DNA from: Sphingobium herbicidovorans
GTDB lineage: Bacteria; Pseudomonadota; Alphaproteobacteria; Sphingomonadales; Sphingomonadaceae
Direction of reading: 5' to 3'
DNA: 64,000 bases
Assembly: GCF_002080435.1 (NCBI RefSeq)
Contig: NZ_CP020538.1
Coordinates: forward strand, 2,103,501 to 2,167,500
Below the pieces are notes generated by a model, which saw only the letters and a list, made by a program, of their open reading frames with translations, made no database searches and was not told where the DNA came from. A program made the translations under genes and the position numbers. Below, piece by piece: positions 8,287 through 16,555 of the stretch. Each line of letters opens with the position of its first letter. Within the stretch, counting starts at the first letter, position 1.

Positions 8287-8826
8287 GTGAAAAGAACGTC
8301 CAACGCTGGCCGCGTCCGACAGGCCCTTCGCGACGCGACTATGGCGAACCATCAACGCGTCGACGATCTGTTTTCGGGATTTTCCTTCGACTCTCCGGCT
8401 GGATATGGCGCTTTCCTGAAGGCGCACGCGCGCGCGGTCATGCCTTTGGAGCAACTGGCCATGCCCGATGCTCCACGCCTCCCGCACTTGATGGAAGATC
8501 TGACAGCGCTGGGCGAACGGATGCCAGACCCACTGCCGGTGGAGGGACAGGGTGGCGAGGCGTTCCGCTGGGGCGCGCTTTACGCGCTGGAAGGATCGCG
8601 GCTTGGGGGAGCGATGCTTGAGCGCCGCGTGCCACCGGGCCTGCCGCGCGCCTATCTATCGTCGGTGCACGGCAAGGGCGGATGGATAGCCTTTCAGGAC
8701 GCGCTTGATCGGGCCGCGGACGGTGGCGGCGATGCGTGGATCGACGACGCGATTCGGGGCGCGGAAGCAGCCTTCGCCTTGTTCGCGGCCGGAGCCGCCG
8801 CGGAACAGGTCGGCACGCGTGGCTGA
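8287..8826 (+). CDS. bphO: Biliverdin-producing heme oxygenase
   Basis: 179-residue all-helical protein of the bacterial heme oxygenase family. The expected proximal heme ligand is the His in the MANHQRVDDLF segment near residue 21. A later WGALYALEGSRLGG element matches the distal helix, whose glycines bend over the heme. It opens heme to biliverdin, the chromophore used by the bacteriophytochrome encoded immediately downstream, whose GTG start overlaps this gene's end by 8 bp. That coupling strongly supports the assignment although overall similarity in this family is low. Confidence 0.85.
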   Translation: MKRTSNAGRVRQALRDATMANHQRVDDLFSGFSFDSPAGYGAFLKAHARAVMPLEQLAMPDAPRLPHLMEDLTALGERMPDPLPVEGQGGEAFRWGALYALEGSRLGGAMLERRVPPGLPRAYLSSVHGKGGWIAFQDALDRAADGGGDAWIDDAIRGAEAAFALFAAGAAAEQVGTRG

Positions 8827-11389
8827 CGGCCATGATCCGAATTTGGCGGCCTTCGCCGTCGATATCAGCAATTGCGACCGGGAGCCTATTCATGTTCCGG
8901 GCACGATCCAGCCCTATGGATTTCTGGTAGCGCTGACCGCGGATTGGCTGGTGTCGCGCGTTTCCGCCAATAGCGGAGACTTTATCGGCCTGACGCCGGA
9001 AGATATGCTCGGTCGGCCGATCAGCGACCTGTTTCGCGGGGAAGCGATTCATTCGCTGCGCAATCGCATCACATTGCTGCGCGGTCCCGATGCGGTCGAG
9101 CGGATATTTTCGCTGAGCCTGATTGACGGAAAGCCGCCCTTCGACATTGCGGTTCACTTTTCCGGGTCGCTCGTGGTGATCGAGGCGGAACCGGCCTGCG
9201 CCGATGAGATGGAGGCGACCAGCATGGTTCGATCCATGGTCGCGCGACTGGCGCAGACGGACAGCATGGCGGCTTTCCTGCGCGATGGCGCGCGGCAGGT
9301 GAGGGCGGTGACCGGTTTCGACCGGGTGATGGTGTATCAGTTTTCGGACGGTGGCGACGGGGAAGTCGTGGCGGAGGCGCTGCGCCCCGGCATCGACAGC
9401 TTTTTCGGCCTTCATTATCCCGCGTCCGATATTCCAGCACAGGCCCGTGCGCTGTATTTGCGTAACATATTCCGCATCATCGCGGATGTGCAGGCAAAGC
9501 CGGTCCCTGTCGTCCCCGTTCTTGATCCGGCCGGGGTGGCGCTCGACATGTCGCTGTGCCTGCTGCGCGCGGTGTCGCCAATTCATATCGAGTATCTGGG
9601 CAATATGGGCGTGGGGGCTTCACTCTCCATCTCCATCATTGTCGAGGGTCGGCTGTGGGGCTTGTTCGCCTGCCATCATTATGGTCCGCGCCTGCCCAGT
9701 TTTGCCCAGCGCAGCGCGGCGGAACTGTTCGGCCAGATCTTTTCCATGATGCTGGAAAGCCGCGAGCGGGCGCAGACGGCGGATTATGAAGGAAAGGCGC
9801 GACAGGTCGCCGACCGATTGATGTCTGCCATCGCGCAGGATCATGACCTTCTTTCCAACGCCCGCTGGCTGGGCGACGTCATCTTCGACACGATCCCCGC
9901 CGATGGGGTCGGGGTTTACATCGATGGCGAAATGACGCTGGCCGGACTTACGCCCGACAAATCCGCCTTTGTGGCGATCATCGGGGTACTTAATCGCGCG
10001 GCGGCAAGTCAGGTCTATACCACGGACAGCCTTGTTCGGTTGATGCCGGACGCCGCCGCCTATGCGGATCGGGCCGCCGGGCTGCTCGCGATTCCTCTGT
10101 CCCGTCGCCCGCGCGATTATGTCGTCCTGTTTCGCGCTGAGCAGATGCGGTCGGTGCGCTGGGCCGGCAACCAGGAAAAACACATTGAATACGGCCCCAA
10201 CGGCCCCCGCCTGACGCCCCGCAAGAGCTTTGAGGAATGGTCGCAGCTGGTGAAGGGGACGGCGCTGCCCTTCAGCGCGGCAGAATTGCGCGTGGCTGAA
10301 GCGCTGCGCACCGCTTTGCTCGAAGTCGTCCTGCGCCTGTCGGATTCGGCCAATGAGGAGCGGCAGAGGGCGCACGAAAAACAGGAATTGCTGATCGCTG
10401 AACTCAATCACCGGGTCCGCAACATATTGTCGCTGATCCGGGGGCTGCTGTCGCAAACGAAGGACAGCGCCCGTTCGGTGGAAGAATTCATCGCGACGCT
10501 GGAAAGCCGGATTCAGGCGTTGGCGCGCGCCCATGATCAGATCACGGCTGACCGCTGGGCTCCGGCCCGATTGCAGGATCTGATCGAAGTGGAAGCTGGA
10601 GCCTATCTCGGCGAACGGCGCGATCGGGTTAAGCAGACCGGCCCCAATGTTCTGTTGACCCCGTCGGCCTTTACCGTCCTGGCCCTGGTCATCCACGAAC
10701 TGTTGACCAATGCGGCGAAATATGGGGCCTTGTCCGACGGCGGAACGGTCGCGATCGACTGGCATGTGGATGCCGACGGCAGCCTGTTGCTGCATTGGCT
10801 GGAAAGTGGAGGCCCCGCTGTCGTTGCTCCCAGCCGCCGGGGCTTTGGATCGACCGTGATCGAACGGTCGATACCCTATGATCTGGATGGCAGGGCCGAA
10901 ATCGCCTATCGCCTGGCGGGCGTGGAAGCGCATTTCTGTATTCCGTCCGCGCACATCGTGTCGGTTCTACCGGATGTTGTCGGCGCGGAACGGGCAAAGC
11001 CAGCGGCTGCACCCGCTCCGGAACTGCTGAAAGGGCGCAACGTCCTGCTGGTTGAGGACAATATGATCATCGCCATGGATGGCGAGGATGCGCTGTGCGA
11101 CCTGGGGGCAGAGGTGGTCACGGTCGCCAGCGTCAGCCGGGCGAAGGAGGCCATCGACCTGGGGCGCATTGATTTCGCCGTGCTCGACTTCAATCTGGGG
11201 ACTGAAACGAGTCTGCCGATCGCTGACCTGCTGGCAGAGCGGGGCATCGGATTCCTGTTTGCAACGGGCTATGGGGACGGGCTGGACCTGCCTGAGCGCT
11301 TTAGCGGCATCACCCTGATCAAGAAGCCCTATTCGGGTACGACCCTGGGCCAGGCCATCGCACCCATGATCGCCGGACAAGGTCGTTAG
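8819..11389 (+). CDS. bphP: Bacteriophytochrome hybrid HWE histidine kinase with receiver domain
   Basis: 856 residues from the GTG at 8819, which overlaps bphO. Domain order: PAS with the biliverdin-attaching Cys at about residue 19 (NCDREPIHVPG-IQPYG), GAF with the PASDIP motif near 200, PHY, an HWE-family kinase with phospho-acceptor His in ELNHRVRN (about 530) and a WLESGGP element, then a receiver domain from about 740 (LLVEDN; phospho-Asp in VLDFNLG near 788; Lys in IKKPYSG). It senses red/far-red light and relays phosphate within one polypeptide. No DNA-binding output domain is present, so the signal must pass to a separate partner that is not in this window. Confidence 0.93.
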   Translation: MADGHDPNLAAFAVDISNCDREPIHVPGTIQPYGFLVALTADWLVSRVSANSGDFIGLTPEDMLGRPISDLFRGEAIHSLRNRITLLRGPDAVERIFSLSLIDGKPPFDIAVHFSGSLVVIEAEPACADEMEATSMVRSMVARLAQTDSMAAFLRDGARQVRAVTGFDRVMVYQFSDGGDGEVVAEALRPGIDSFFGLHYPASDIPAQARALYLRNIFRIIADVQAKPVPVVPVLDPAGVALDMSLCLLRAVSPIHIEYLGNMGVGASLSISIIVEGRLWGLFACHHYGPRLPSFAQRSAAELFGQIFSMMLESRERAQTADYEGKARQVADRLMSAIAQDHDLLSNARWLGDVIFDTIPADGVGVYIDGEMTLAGLTPDKSAFVAIIGVLNRAAASQVYTTDSLVRLMPDAAAYADRAAGLLAIPLSRRPRDYVVLFRAEQMRSVRWAGNQEKHIEYGPNGPRLTPRKSFEEWSQLVKGTALPFSAAELRVAEALRTALLEVVLRLSDSANEERQRAHEKQELLIAELNHRVRNILSLIRGLLSQTKDSARSVEEFIATLESRIQALARAHDQITADRWAPARLQDLIEVEAGAYLGERRDRVKQTGPNVLLTPSAFTVLALVIHELLTNAAKYGALSDGGTVAIDWHVDADGSLLLHWLESGGPAVVAPSRRGFGSTVIERSIPYDLDGRAEIAYRLAGVEAHFCIPSAHIVSVLPDVVGAERAKPAAAPAPELLKGRNVLLVEDNMIIAMDGEDALCDLGAEVVTVASVSRAKEAIDLGRIDFAVLDFNLGTETSLPIADLLAERGIGFLFATGYGDGLDLPERFSGITLIKKPYSGTTLGQAIAPMIAGQGR

Positions 11390-11457
11390 CGCGGCAGAAA
11401 CCGACTGTTTCGTGACACGCTCTTGCATGAGGCCGTCCGCCCTCTGATGTTCGGCGG

Positions 11458-12267
11458 ATGAAACAGCCGAGCTTTTACATTCCGCACGGCGGCGGTCCCT
11501 GCTTCTTCAATGACCCGGTCAATCCGGATCGGCCGTCGTGCGATCCGATGTGGCAACCGATGCAGGACTATCTCGCCCAATTGATCGAGAGCTTGCCTGA
11601 GCGTCCCCGCGCGATGCTGATCGTTTCGGCCCATTGGGAAGAAGCGCTATTTACCGTTCACAGCGGAGACAGGCCGGCGCTGCTTTTCGACTATTACAAC
11701 TTTCCGCCCCACACTTACGCGTTGCGCTGGGACGCGCCGGGCGCCCCGGCCGTCGCCGCGCGGGCAACCGACCTGCTCCGCCAAGGTGGATTTGCCGTCG
11801 CAGAGGAAAGCGAGCGGGGCTGGGACCATGGCATATTCATTCCGATGAAGGTCGCGCGGCCACAGGCCGACATTCCGGTCGTGCAGCTATCGTTGCGCAC
11901 CGACCTGGACCCGGCGGCGCATATTGCCGCAGGCCGCGCGCTTGCGCCTCTGCGCGACGAAGGCGTGGTAATCATCGGATCGGGCATGAGCTTTCACAAT
12001 ATGCGCGTGCGGGACTCCGAGGCGAGAACGTCCTCGATCATGTGGGACGAAGCGCTGACAGACGCGGTGACCGATGGCGATGTTGAACGCCGCGCGGATC
12101 GCATCGCCGCGTGGGAGTCGCTGCCGGAGGCTCGCTTCGCTCATCCGCGCGAAGAACATCTGTTGCCGTTGATGGTGGCGCTGGGGGCGGGCGGGGACGA
12201 CGCAGGCCGCATCGACCATCATAGCGCAGTGCGCGGCTGGCCCATATCGGCCTATCGTTTCGGCTGA
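11458..12267 (+). CDS. LigB/DODA-type class III extradiol dioxygenase family protein
   Basis: 269-residue protein of the LigB/YgiD family. Conserved metal-ligand positions are visible: His in FYIPHGGGP near residue 10, His in IVSAHWE near 58, and His in GWDHGIFIPM near 123. Members cleave catechol rings such as 4,5-DOPA with a single metal (Fe or Zn). The physiological substrate here is unknown; there is no aromatic pathway gene next to it. It follows bphP by 68 bp on the same strand, so read-through is possible but a functional link is not implied. Confidence 0.85.
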   Translation: MKQPSFYIPHGGGPCFFNDPVNPDRPSCDPMWQPMQDYLAQLIESLPERPRAMLIVSAHWEEALFTVHSGDRPALLFDYYNFPPHTYALRWDAPGAPAVAARATDLLRQGGFAVAEESERGWDHGIFIPMKVARPQADIPVVQLSLRTDLDPAAHIAAGRALAPLRDEGVVIIGSGMSFHNMRVRDSEARTSSIMWDEALTDAVTDGDVERRADRIAAWESLPEARFAHPREEHLLPLMVALGAGGDDAGRIDHHSAVRGWPISAYRFG

Positions 12268-12273
12268 GCGTGG

Positions 12274-12810
12274 TCAGGGGCGGCGAAGCGCCGGAACGGT
12301 GCGGGCAGCGTCTTCAGGTTTGACGCCAGGCGGGGGTGCGGCCTCGACCTGCTCCTCGCCCCGCATGATCCGGCCAGCGCGCCTTATCGCGCCCCGCAGC
12401 CGGGGATAGATGCCGCAGCGGCAGATATTGGTGATCGCGGCGTCTATCTCTTCGTCGCCCGGATCATTGTTACGCTTCAGCAGCACGGCGGCGGCCATGA
12501 TCATGCCGGGCACGCAATAGCCGCATTGCGAGACGTTGTCGGCGGCGAAGACCTGCTGTAGCGGGTGCCCGCGATCGGGTGAAAGGCCTTCGATGGTGGT
12601 GACGAAGCGGCCCTCGGTTTCCCGGATCGACACCTGGCAGGATCGAACCGCCTGACCATCGATGTCTACCGTGCAGGCGCCGCAATCGCCCGTGCCGCAG
12701 CCATATTTGGCGCCCGTGAGGTTCGACGCATCCCGCAGCGCCCACAGCAGCGGCGTTTCGGGATCCATCCTGTATTGGACAGGCCGATCATTGACGGTGA
12801 ACTTCGTCAT
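12274..12810 (-). CDS. Orphan [2Fe-2S] subunit, isoquinoline 1-oxidoreductase alpha type
   Basis: 178-residue iron-sulfur subunit of the molybdenum hydroxylase family. The N-terminal ferredoxin domain has C-x4-C-x2-C (GCGTGDCGACTVD) plus a fourth Cys at RSC, and the C-terminal helical domain has CGYC and CRC motifs for the second cluster. It would pass electrons from a molybdopterin catalytic subunit, but neither that subunit nor an FAD subunit is adjacent: downstream is the convergent dioxygenase, upstream a DUF2721 gene. An Ala/Pro-rich tail of about 25 residues follows the second domain. The start overlaps the DUF2721 stop by 4 bp. Confidence 0.87.
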   Translation of the reverse strand: MTKFTVNDRPVQYRMDPETPLLWALRDASNLTGAKYGCGTGDCGACTVDIDGQAVRSCQVSIRETEGRFVTTIEGLSPDRGHPLQQVFAADNVSQCGYCVPGMIMAAAVLLKRNNDPGDEEIDAAITNICRCGIYPRLRGAIRRAGRIMRGEEQVEAAPPPGVKPEDAARTVPALRRP

Positions 12811-13283
12811 TCGGCCTCATCCTCATCAACCTTGTGATAGAGCACTTCGTTACGGATGTGGATGATGCGTGACGCGAGGCGGATTTCCTGAATGAAAGTG
12901 GCAAACGCCCCGGCCTGAAGCAGCATTGAAAGGCTGAACAGGATGGCAATCGCCGTACCGAGATGCGCGTTCAACAGGTTGCCCGCGAACAGCAGGATGA
13001 CGACCAGGCAAACGGCGCAGGCAGACACGACCGAGAGGAAGATCGCCGCGTTGACGACGCTCATCCGCCGGTCCAGCACGCGAATTTCGCTTACCAGGCG
13101 ATCATGTTCCTTGCCGCGCGAGTTGAGGATCTTTTCCTCCACCCGCCTTGCCCGGTCGATGATACGCGCAAGCCGCCCGACGCAGACGTTGAGGAAAGCG
13201 CCGATGCCCGCGAGCAGGAACACCGGCGCCAACGCAAGTTGAATCGTCTGCGAGACGAGCGAGACCTGGGGCAGGGGGATCAT
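12807..13283 (-). CDS. DUF2721 membrane protein
   Basis: 158-residue protein with one hydrophobic segment near the N-terminus (LALAPVFLLAGIGAFLNV), a charged helical stretch (about residues 35-75, with RARRVEEKIL and EIRVLDRRM), then two adjacent membrane helices (about 75-130) and an acidic cytoplasmic tail. This pattern is that of DUF2721, whose function is unknown. It overlaps the following [2Fe-2S] gene by 4 bp, so the two are co-expressed. Confidence 0.8.
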   Translation of the reverse strand: MIPLPQVSLVSQTIQLALAPVFLLAGIGAFLNVCVGRLARIIDRARRVEEKILNSRGKEHDRLVSEIRVLDRRMSVVNAAIFLSVVSACAVCLVVILLFAGNLLNAHLGTAIAILFSLSMLLQAGAFATFIQEIRLASRIIHIRNEVLYHKVDEDEAE

Positions 13284-13323
13284 CGGTGACAGCGCCTCGC
13301 CTGCAACCCGTCTTTTCCTTCTG

Positions 13324-14532
13324 TCAGGCAGCGCCCTTGGCGGGCGTGTTGACGCCCATGGATTTCAGATATTGTTTGATGTTGCGCGCGGCCTGCCGCA
13401 GCCGCTGCTCATTTTCGACCATCGCGATGCGTACGAAGCCCTCACCGTCCTCGCCATAGCCGACGCCTGGGGCGACCGCGACCTTGGCGTGGGTGAGGAG
13501 CTGCTTGGAAAATTCCAGGCTGCCCATATCCTTGAGCGCGGGGGGCAGTGGCGCCCAGGCGAACATCGACGCCTTGGGCGCGGGGATTTCCCAACCCGCG
13601 CGGCTGAACGCCTCGACCATGACGTCGCGGCGCTTGTGATAGAGTTCGCGGTTCTTCTGGACGATGTCCTGCGGCCCGTTGAGCGCCGCGCAGGCAGCCG
13701 CCTGAATGGGCGTGAACGCGCCATAGTCCAGATAGGACTTCACCCGTTTCAAGGCCGTGATCAGCTGGCGATTGCCCACGGCAAAGCCGATGCGCCAGCC
13801 CGCCATGGAATAAGTCTTGCTGAGCGATGTGAATTCGACGGCGACATCCTTCGCGCCCGGCACTTGCAGGATCGAGGGCGTCGGATTGCCGTCATAATAA
13901 AGTTCGGAATAGGCGAGATCGGAAAGAATCCAGACCTTGTTTTCCTTCGCCCAGGCGACCAGCCGCTCATAAAAGGCAAGGTCCACCGTCTCCGCCGTCG
14001 GATTGCTGGGATAACCGACCACCAGAATCGAAGGGCGCGGCACGGTAAAGGCCATCGCCCGCTCCAGCGATTTCCAGTAATTTTCGTCCGGCGTGGTCGG
14101 AACCGACCTTATGGTCGCGCCCGCTATGATGAAGCCGAACATATGGATCGGATAGCTGGGATTGGGCGCCAGCACGACGTCGCCGGGCGCGGTGATCGCC
14201 GTGGCCAGGCTCGCCAGACCTTCCTTCGACCCCATGGTCACGACCACTTCGGTTTCCGGATCAAGATCGACGCCAAAGCGGCGGCCATAATAGTTCGCCT
14301 GTGCACGGCGAAGGCCGGGTATGCCCATTGACTGGGAATAGCCATGCGCGCTCGGCTTTTGCGCGACTTCGCACAGCTTGGCGATCACATGGTCGGGAGG
14401 GGGCAGATCCGGATTGCCCATGCCCAGGTCGATAATGTCCTCACCCGCGGCTCGCGCGGCGGCCCGCATCGCGTTGACTTCGGCGATGACATAGGGCGGC
14501 AGGCGCTTCATGCGGTAGAATTCTTCGGACAT
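13324..14532 (-). CDS. Class I/II aminotransferase, AlaC-like
   Basis: 402-residue PLP-dependent fold-type I aminotransferase. The substrate-loop and PLP-binding elements are seen: DLGMGNPDLPPP near the N-terminus, GYSQSMG, NPSYPIH, and the Schiff-base Lys in SLSKTYSMAGWRIGF near residue 239. Closest in pattern to glutamate-pyruvate transaminase AlaC, making alanine from pyruvate and glutamate; LL-diaminopimelate aminotransferase-like enzymes look similar, so the exact donor is not certain. It is transcribed divergently from phaC across a 141-bp gap. Confidence 0.85.
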   Translation of the reverse strand: MSEEFYRMKRLPPYVIAEVNAMRAAARAAGEDIIDLGMGNPDLPPPDHVIAKLCEVAQKPSAHGYSQSMGIPGLRRAQANYYGRRFGVDLDPETEVVVTMGSKEGLASLATAITAPGDVVLAPNPSYPIHMFGFIIAGATIRSVPTTPDENYWKSLERAMAFTVPRPSILVVGYPSNPTAETVDLAFYERLVAWAKENKVWILSDLAYSELYYDGNPTPSILQVPGAKDVAVEFTSLSKTYSMAGWRIGFAVGNRQLITALKRVKSYLDYGAFTPIQAAACAALNGPQDIVQKNRELYHKRRDVMVEAFSRAGWEIPAPKASMFAWAPLPPALKDMGSLEFSKQLLTHAKVAVAPGVGYGEDGEGFVRIAMVENEQRLRQAARNIKQYLKSMGVNTPAKGAA

Positions 14533-14673
14533 TATAGGGCTTTCCTGAAAGGTCTCCGTAGGGGATAGTGCTGCGACAGCTTTCGATGCGACGCGCTTGG
14601 GCTATAACCCGGCGAACCGTCTCGCGCCAGTGAAAGCGGCGGGCAGGATGATGCCAGGAGCAGGAAGGTGGCC

Positions 14674-16416
14674 ATGGAAGCGCAAGACCTCAATGAACCG
14701 CATTTGCCGACTCTGGAACAGATGCAGCAATGGACAGAAGTGGTTGGCCGCGCGCAGCAATTGATGCTGGAGCAGGCGGCTGGAGCTGCTGGCCGGACGT
14801 TGCCTTTCGACCCGCAAATGGTGTCCCGCATCCAGACAGGCTTCGCCAATGAGGGCCTTGCCTTGTGGCAGCGCTTCCTGGATTCGGGCGGCATGCTGCG
14901 CGATCGGGCCGAACCGCCGCCACCCGGCAGCCCGGCGGCGCGCAAGGACAGGCGTTTCGCCGATCCCGCATGGACCAACCATCCCTTTTATGACCTCATC
15001 CGGCAAAGTTATCTGCTGCTGTCCGATTATCTGTTGAATATGACCGATGCGGTGGACGGGGTTGATCCCAAGCAGAAGGCAAAGCTGCGCTTCGCCACCA
15101 ACGGCCTGCTCGATGCCATGGCGCCGAGCAATTTCCCGCTCACCAACCCGCTGGTCATTGAAAAGACGATGCAGAGCGGCGGCGAGAATCTGGTGAAGGG
15201 CCTTCAGCATATGCTGGCCGACATCGAAAAGGGGCAACTTACCCACACTGATGGCACGCAGTTCGAGGTTGGCCGCAACCTGGCCGCGACGCCGGGCAAG
15301 GTGATCAAGGAAACGCCGCTTTACCAGTTGATCCATTATGCGCCGAGTACGGCGAAGGTGCTGGAAACCCCGCTGATAATCTTTCCGCCATGGATCAACC
15401 GCTTCTACATTCTGGACCTGGCGCCTGAAAAGAGCTTCGTGAAATGGGCGGTCGATCAGGGGTTGAGCGTGTTCCTGGTGTCCTGGAAATCGGCCGATGC
15501 GTCGATGAAGGACCTTATATGGGACGATTATATCCTGCGCGGCCAGATTGATGCGATCGACACGGTGCGCGAATTGCTGGCCGTCCCCAGCGTTCATACC
15601 ATCGGCTATTGCGTGGCGGGCACGACGCTGGCCGCTACGCTGGCGCTGCTGGCGGCGCGGGACGAGGCGGACAAGGTGGCGAGCGCGACCTTCTTTACCG
15701 CGCAGGTCGATTTCAGCGAGGCGGGCGACCTAAGCCTCTTCATCGACAGTGATCAGATGAAGCTGCTGGAGCAGTTGTCTTCCGGTGGGTTCCTCGATGG
15801 GCGTTACATGGCCGCGACCTTCAATCTGCTGCGTGGGCGTGACCTTATCTGGAATTATGTCGTCAACAATTACCTGCTGGGGCAGGATTACCCTCCCTTT
15901 GACCTGCTTTACTGGAATGGCGACACGACCAACCTGCCCGCGCGCTGGCACAAGGATTATCTCTGCCAACTCTACCGCGATAATCTGCTGGTGAAGCCGG
16001 GCGCGCTGAGCGTGGATGGCACCCCGATCGACCTGGGGAAGATCCGCACGCCCGCCTATGTGCAGGCCGGGCGCGAGGACCATATCGCGCCTGCCGAAAG
16101 CGTGTGGAAGGCGACCCAGCATTTTTCCGGGCCGTTGCGCTTTCTGCTTGCGGGGTCGGGGCATATCGCGGGCGTGGTGAATCCGCCAGCGGCCGGCAAA
16201 TATCAATATTGGACCTGTGATGAGCTGCCCGACAGCCTGGACGCCTTTGTCGCAGCTGCGAAGGAAACCAAGGGCAGCTGGTGGCCGGACTGGATCGAAT
16301 GGATTCGGTCCATGGGTGATTCGTCGGTGGCGGCGACCAAAGGTGCCCGAGTACCCGGAGGCGGGAAACTAAAGTCTATCGAAGATGCGCCCGGACGCTA
16401 CGTAAAGGGGCGATGA
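14674..16416 (+). CDS. phaC: Class I poly(3-hydroxyalkanoate) synthase
   Basis: 580-residue alpha/beta-hydrolase-fold PHA polymerase. The lipase-like box with the catalytic cysteine is IGYCVAGT (Cys near 313). The catalytic Asp lies in GREDHIAP and the His in GSGHIAGVVNPP. The N-terminal PhaC domain includes PPWINRFYILDL. It polymerises hydroxyacyl-CoA into storage granules, which fits the phasin gene 140 bp downstream. ATG 14674 has an AGGAAGG site 5 bp upstream; GTG 14668 is an alternative. Length around 580-590 aa is usual for class I. Confidence 0.94.
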   Translation: MEAQDLNEPHLPTLEQMQQWTEVVGRAQQLMLEQAAGAAGRTLPFDPQMVSRIQTGFANEGLALWQRFLDSGGMLRDRAEPPPPGSPAARKDRRFADPAWTNHPFYDLIRQSYLLLSDYLLNMTDAVDGVDPKQKAKLRFATNGLLDAMAPSNFPLTNPLVIEKTMQSGGENLVKGLQHMLADIEKGQLTHTDGTQFEVGRNLAATPGKVIKETPLYQLIHYAPSTAKVLETPLIIFPPWINRFYILDLAPEKSFVKWAVDQGLSVFLVSWKSADASMKDLIWDDYILRGQIDAIDTVRELLAVPSVHTIGYCVAGTTLAATLALLAARDEADKVASATFFTAQVDFSEAGDLSLFIDSDQMKLLEQLSSGGFLDGRYMAATFNLLRGRDLIWNYVVNNYLLGQDYPPFDLLYWNGDTTNLPARWHKDYLCQLYRDNLLVKPGALSVDGTPIDLGKIRTPAYVQAGREDHIAPAESVWKATQHFSGPLRFLLAGSGHIAGVVNPPAAGKYQYWTCDELPDSLDAFVAAAKETKGSWWPDWIEWIRSMGDSSVAATKGARVPGGGKLKSIEDAPGRYVKGR

Positions 16417-16478
16417 GCCCTGTCTTTCTTCTATTTTTGCCCATGATCATCTGAACATAGGCTCCGCCCGGCAGCGGC

Positions 16479-16497
16479 TTTGCTGCACTGCACAAAA
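16479..16497. promoter_or_regulatory. Operator 1 upstream of phasin gene
   Basis: TTTGCTGCACTGCACAAAA holds the core TGCACTGCA (16484-16492). Its reverse complement closely resembles the second site at 16526-16542. It lies just before the -35 box. TGC-rich sites of this kind bind the PHA regulator PhaR in other alphaproteobacteria, so PhaR is the likely ligand. Confidence 0.55.
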
Positions 16498-16501
16498 ATA
16501 C

Positions 16502-16530
16502 TTGCGTCCATGTGGCGGCATGTGTATTGT
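16502..16530 (+). promoter_or_regulatory. Sigma70-type promoter of phasin gene
   Basis: TTGCGT (16502-16507), 17-bp spacer, TATTGT (16525-16530). The -10 overlaps operator 2, the arrangement expected for a repressible promoter. GGAGG at 16544-16548 then serves as ribosome binding site for the ATG at 16556, which would make the 5' leader very short. Confidence 0.55.
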
Positions 16531-16542
16531 GCACTGCAACAA
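16526..16542. promoter_or_regulatory. Operator 2 overlapping phasin -10 and start site
   Basis: ATTGTGCACTGCAACAA with the same core TGCACTGCA (16530-16538). Together with operator 1 it brackets the promoter; core-to-core distance is 46 bp. Confidence 0.55.
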
Positions 16543-16555
16543 CGGAGGATGTTTC

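Noticed and set aside
8278..8301. GGAAC followed by a CGTC about 15 bp later, upstream of bphO
   Set aside because: Spacing and -10 do not fit the EcfG consensus and the element would overlap the bphO start codon.
9620..10954. 444-residue minus-strand frame opposite bphP
   Set aside because: Antisense shadow; the plus strand encodes clearly recognisable GAF, PHY and kinase motifs over the same interval.
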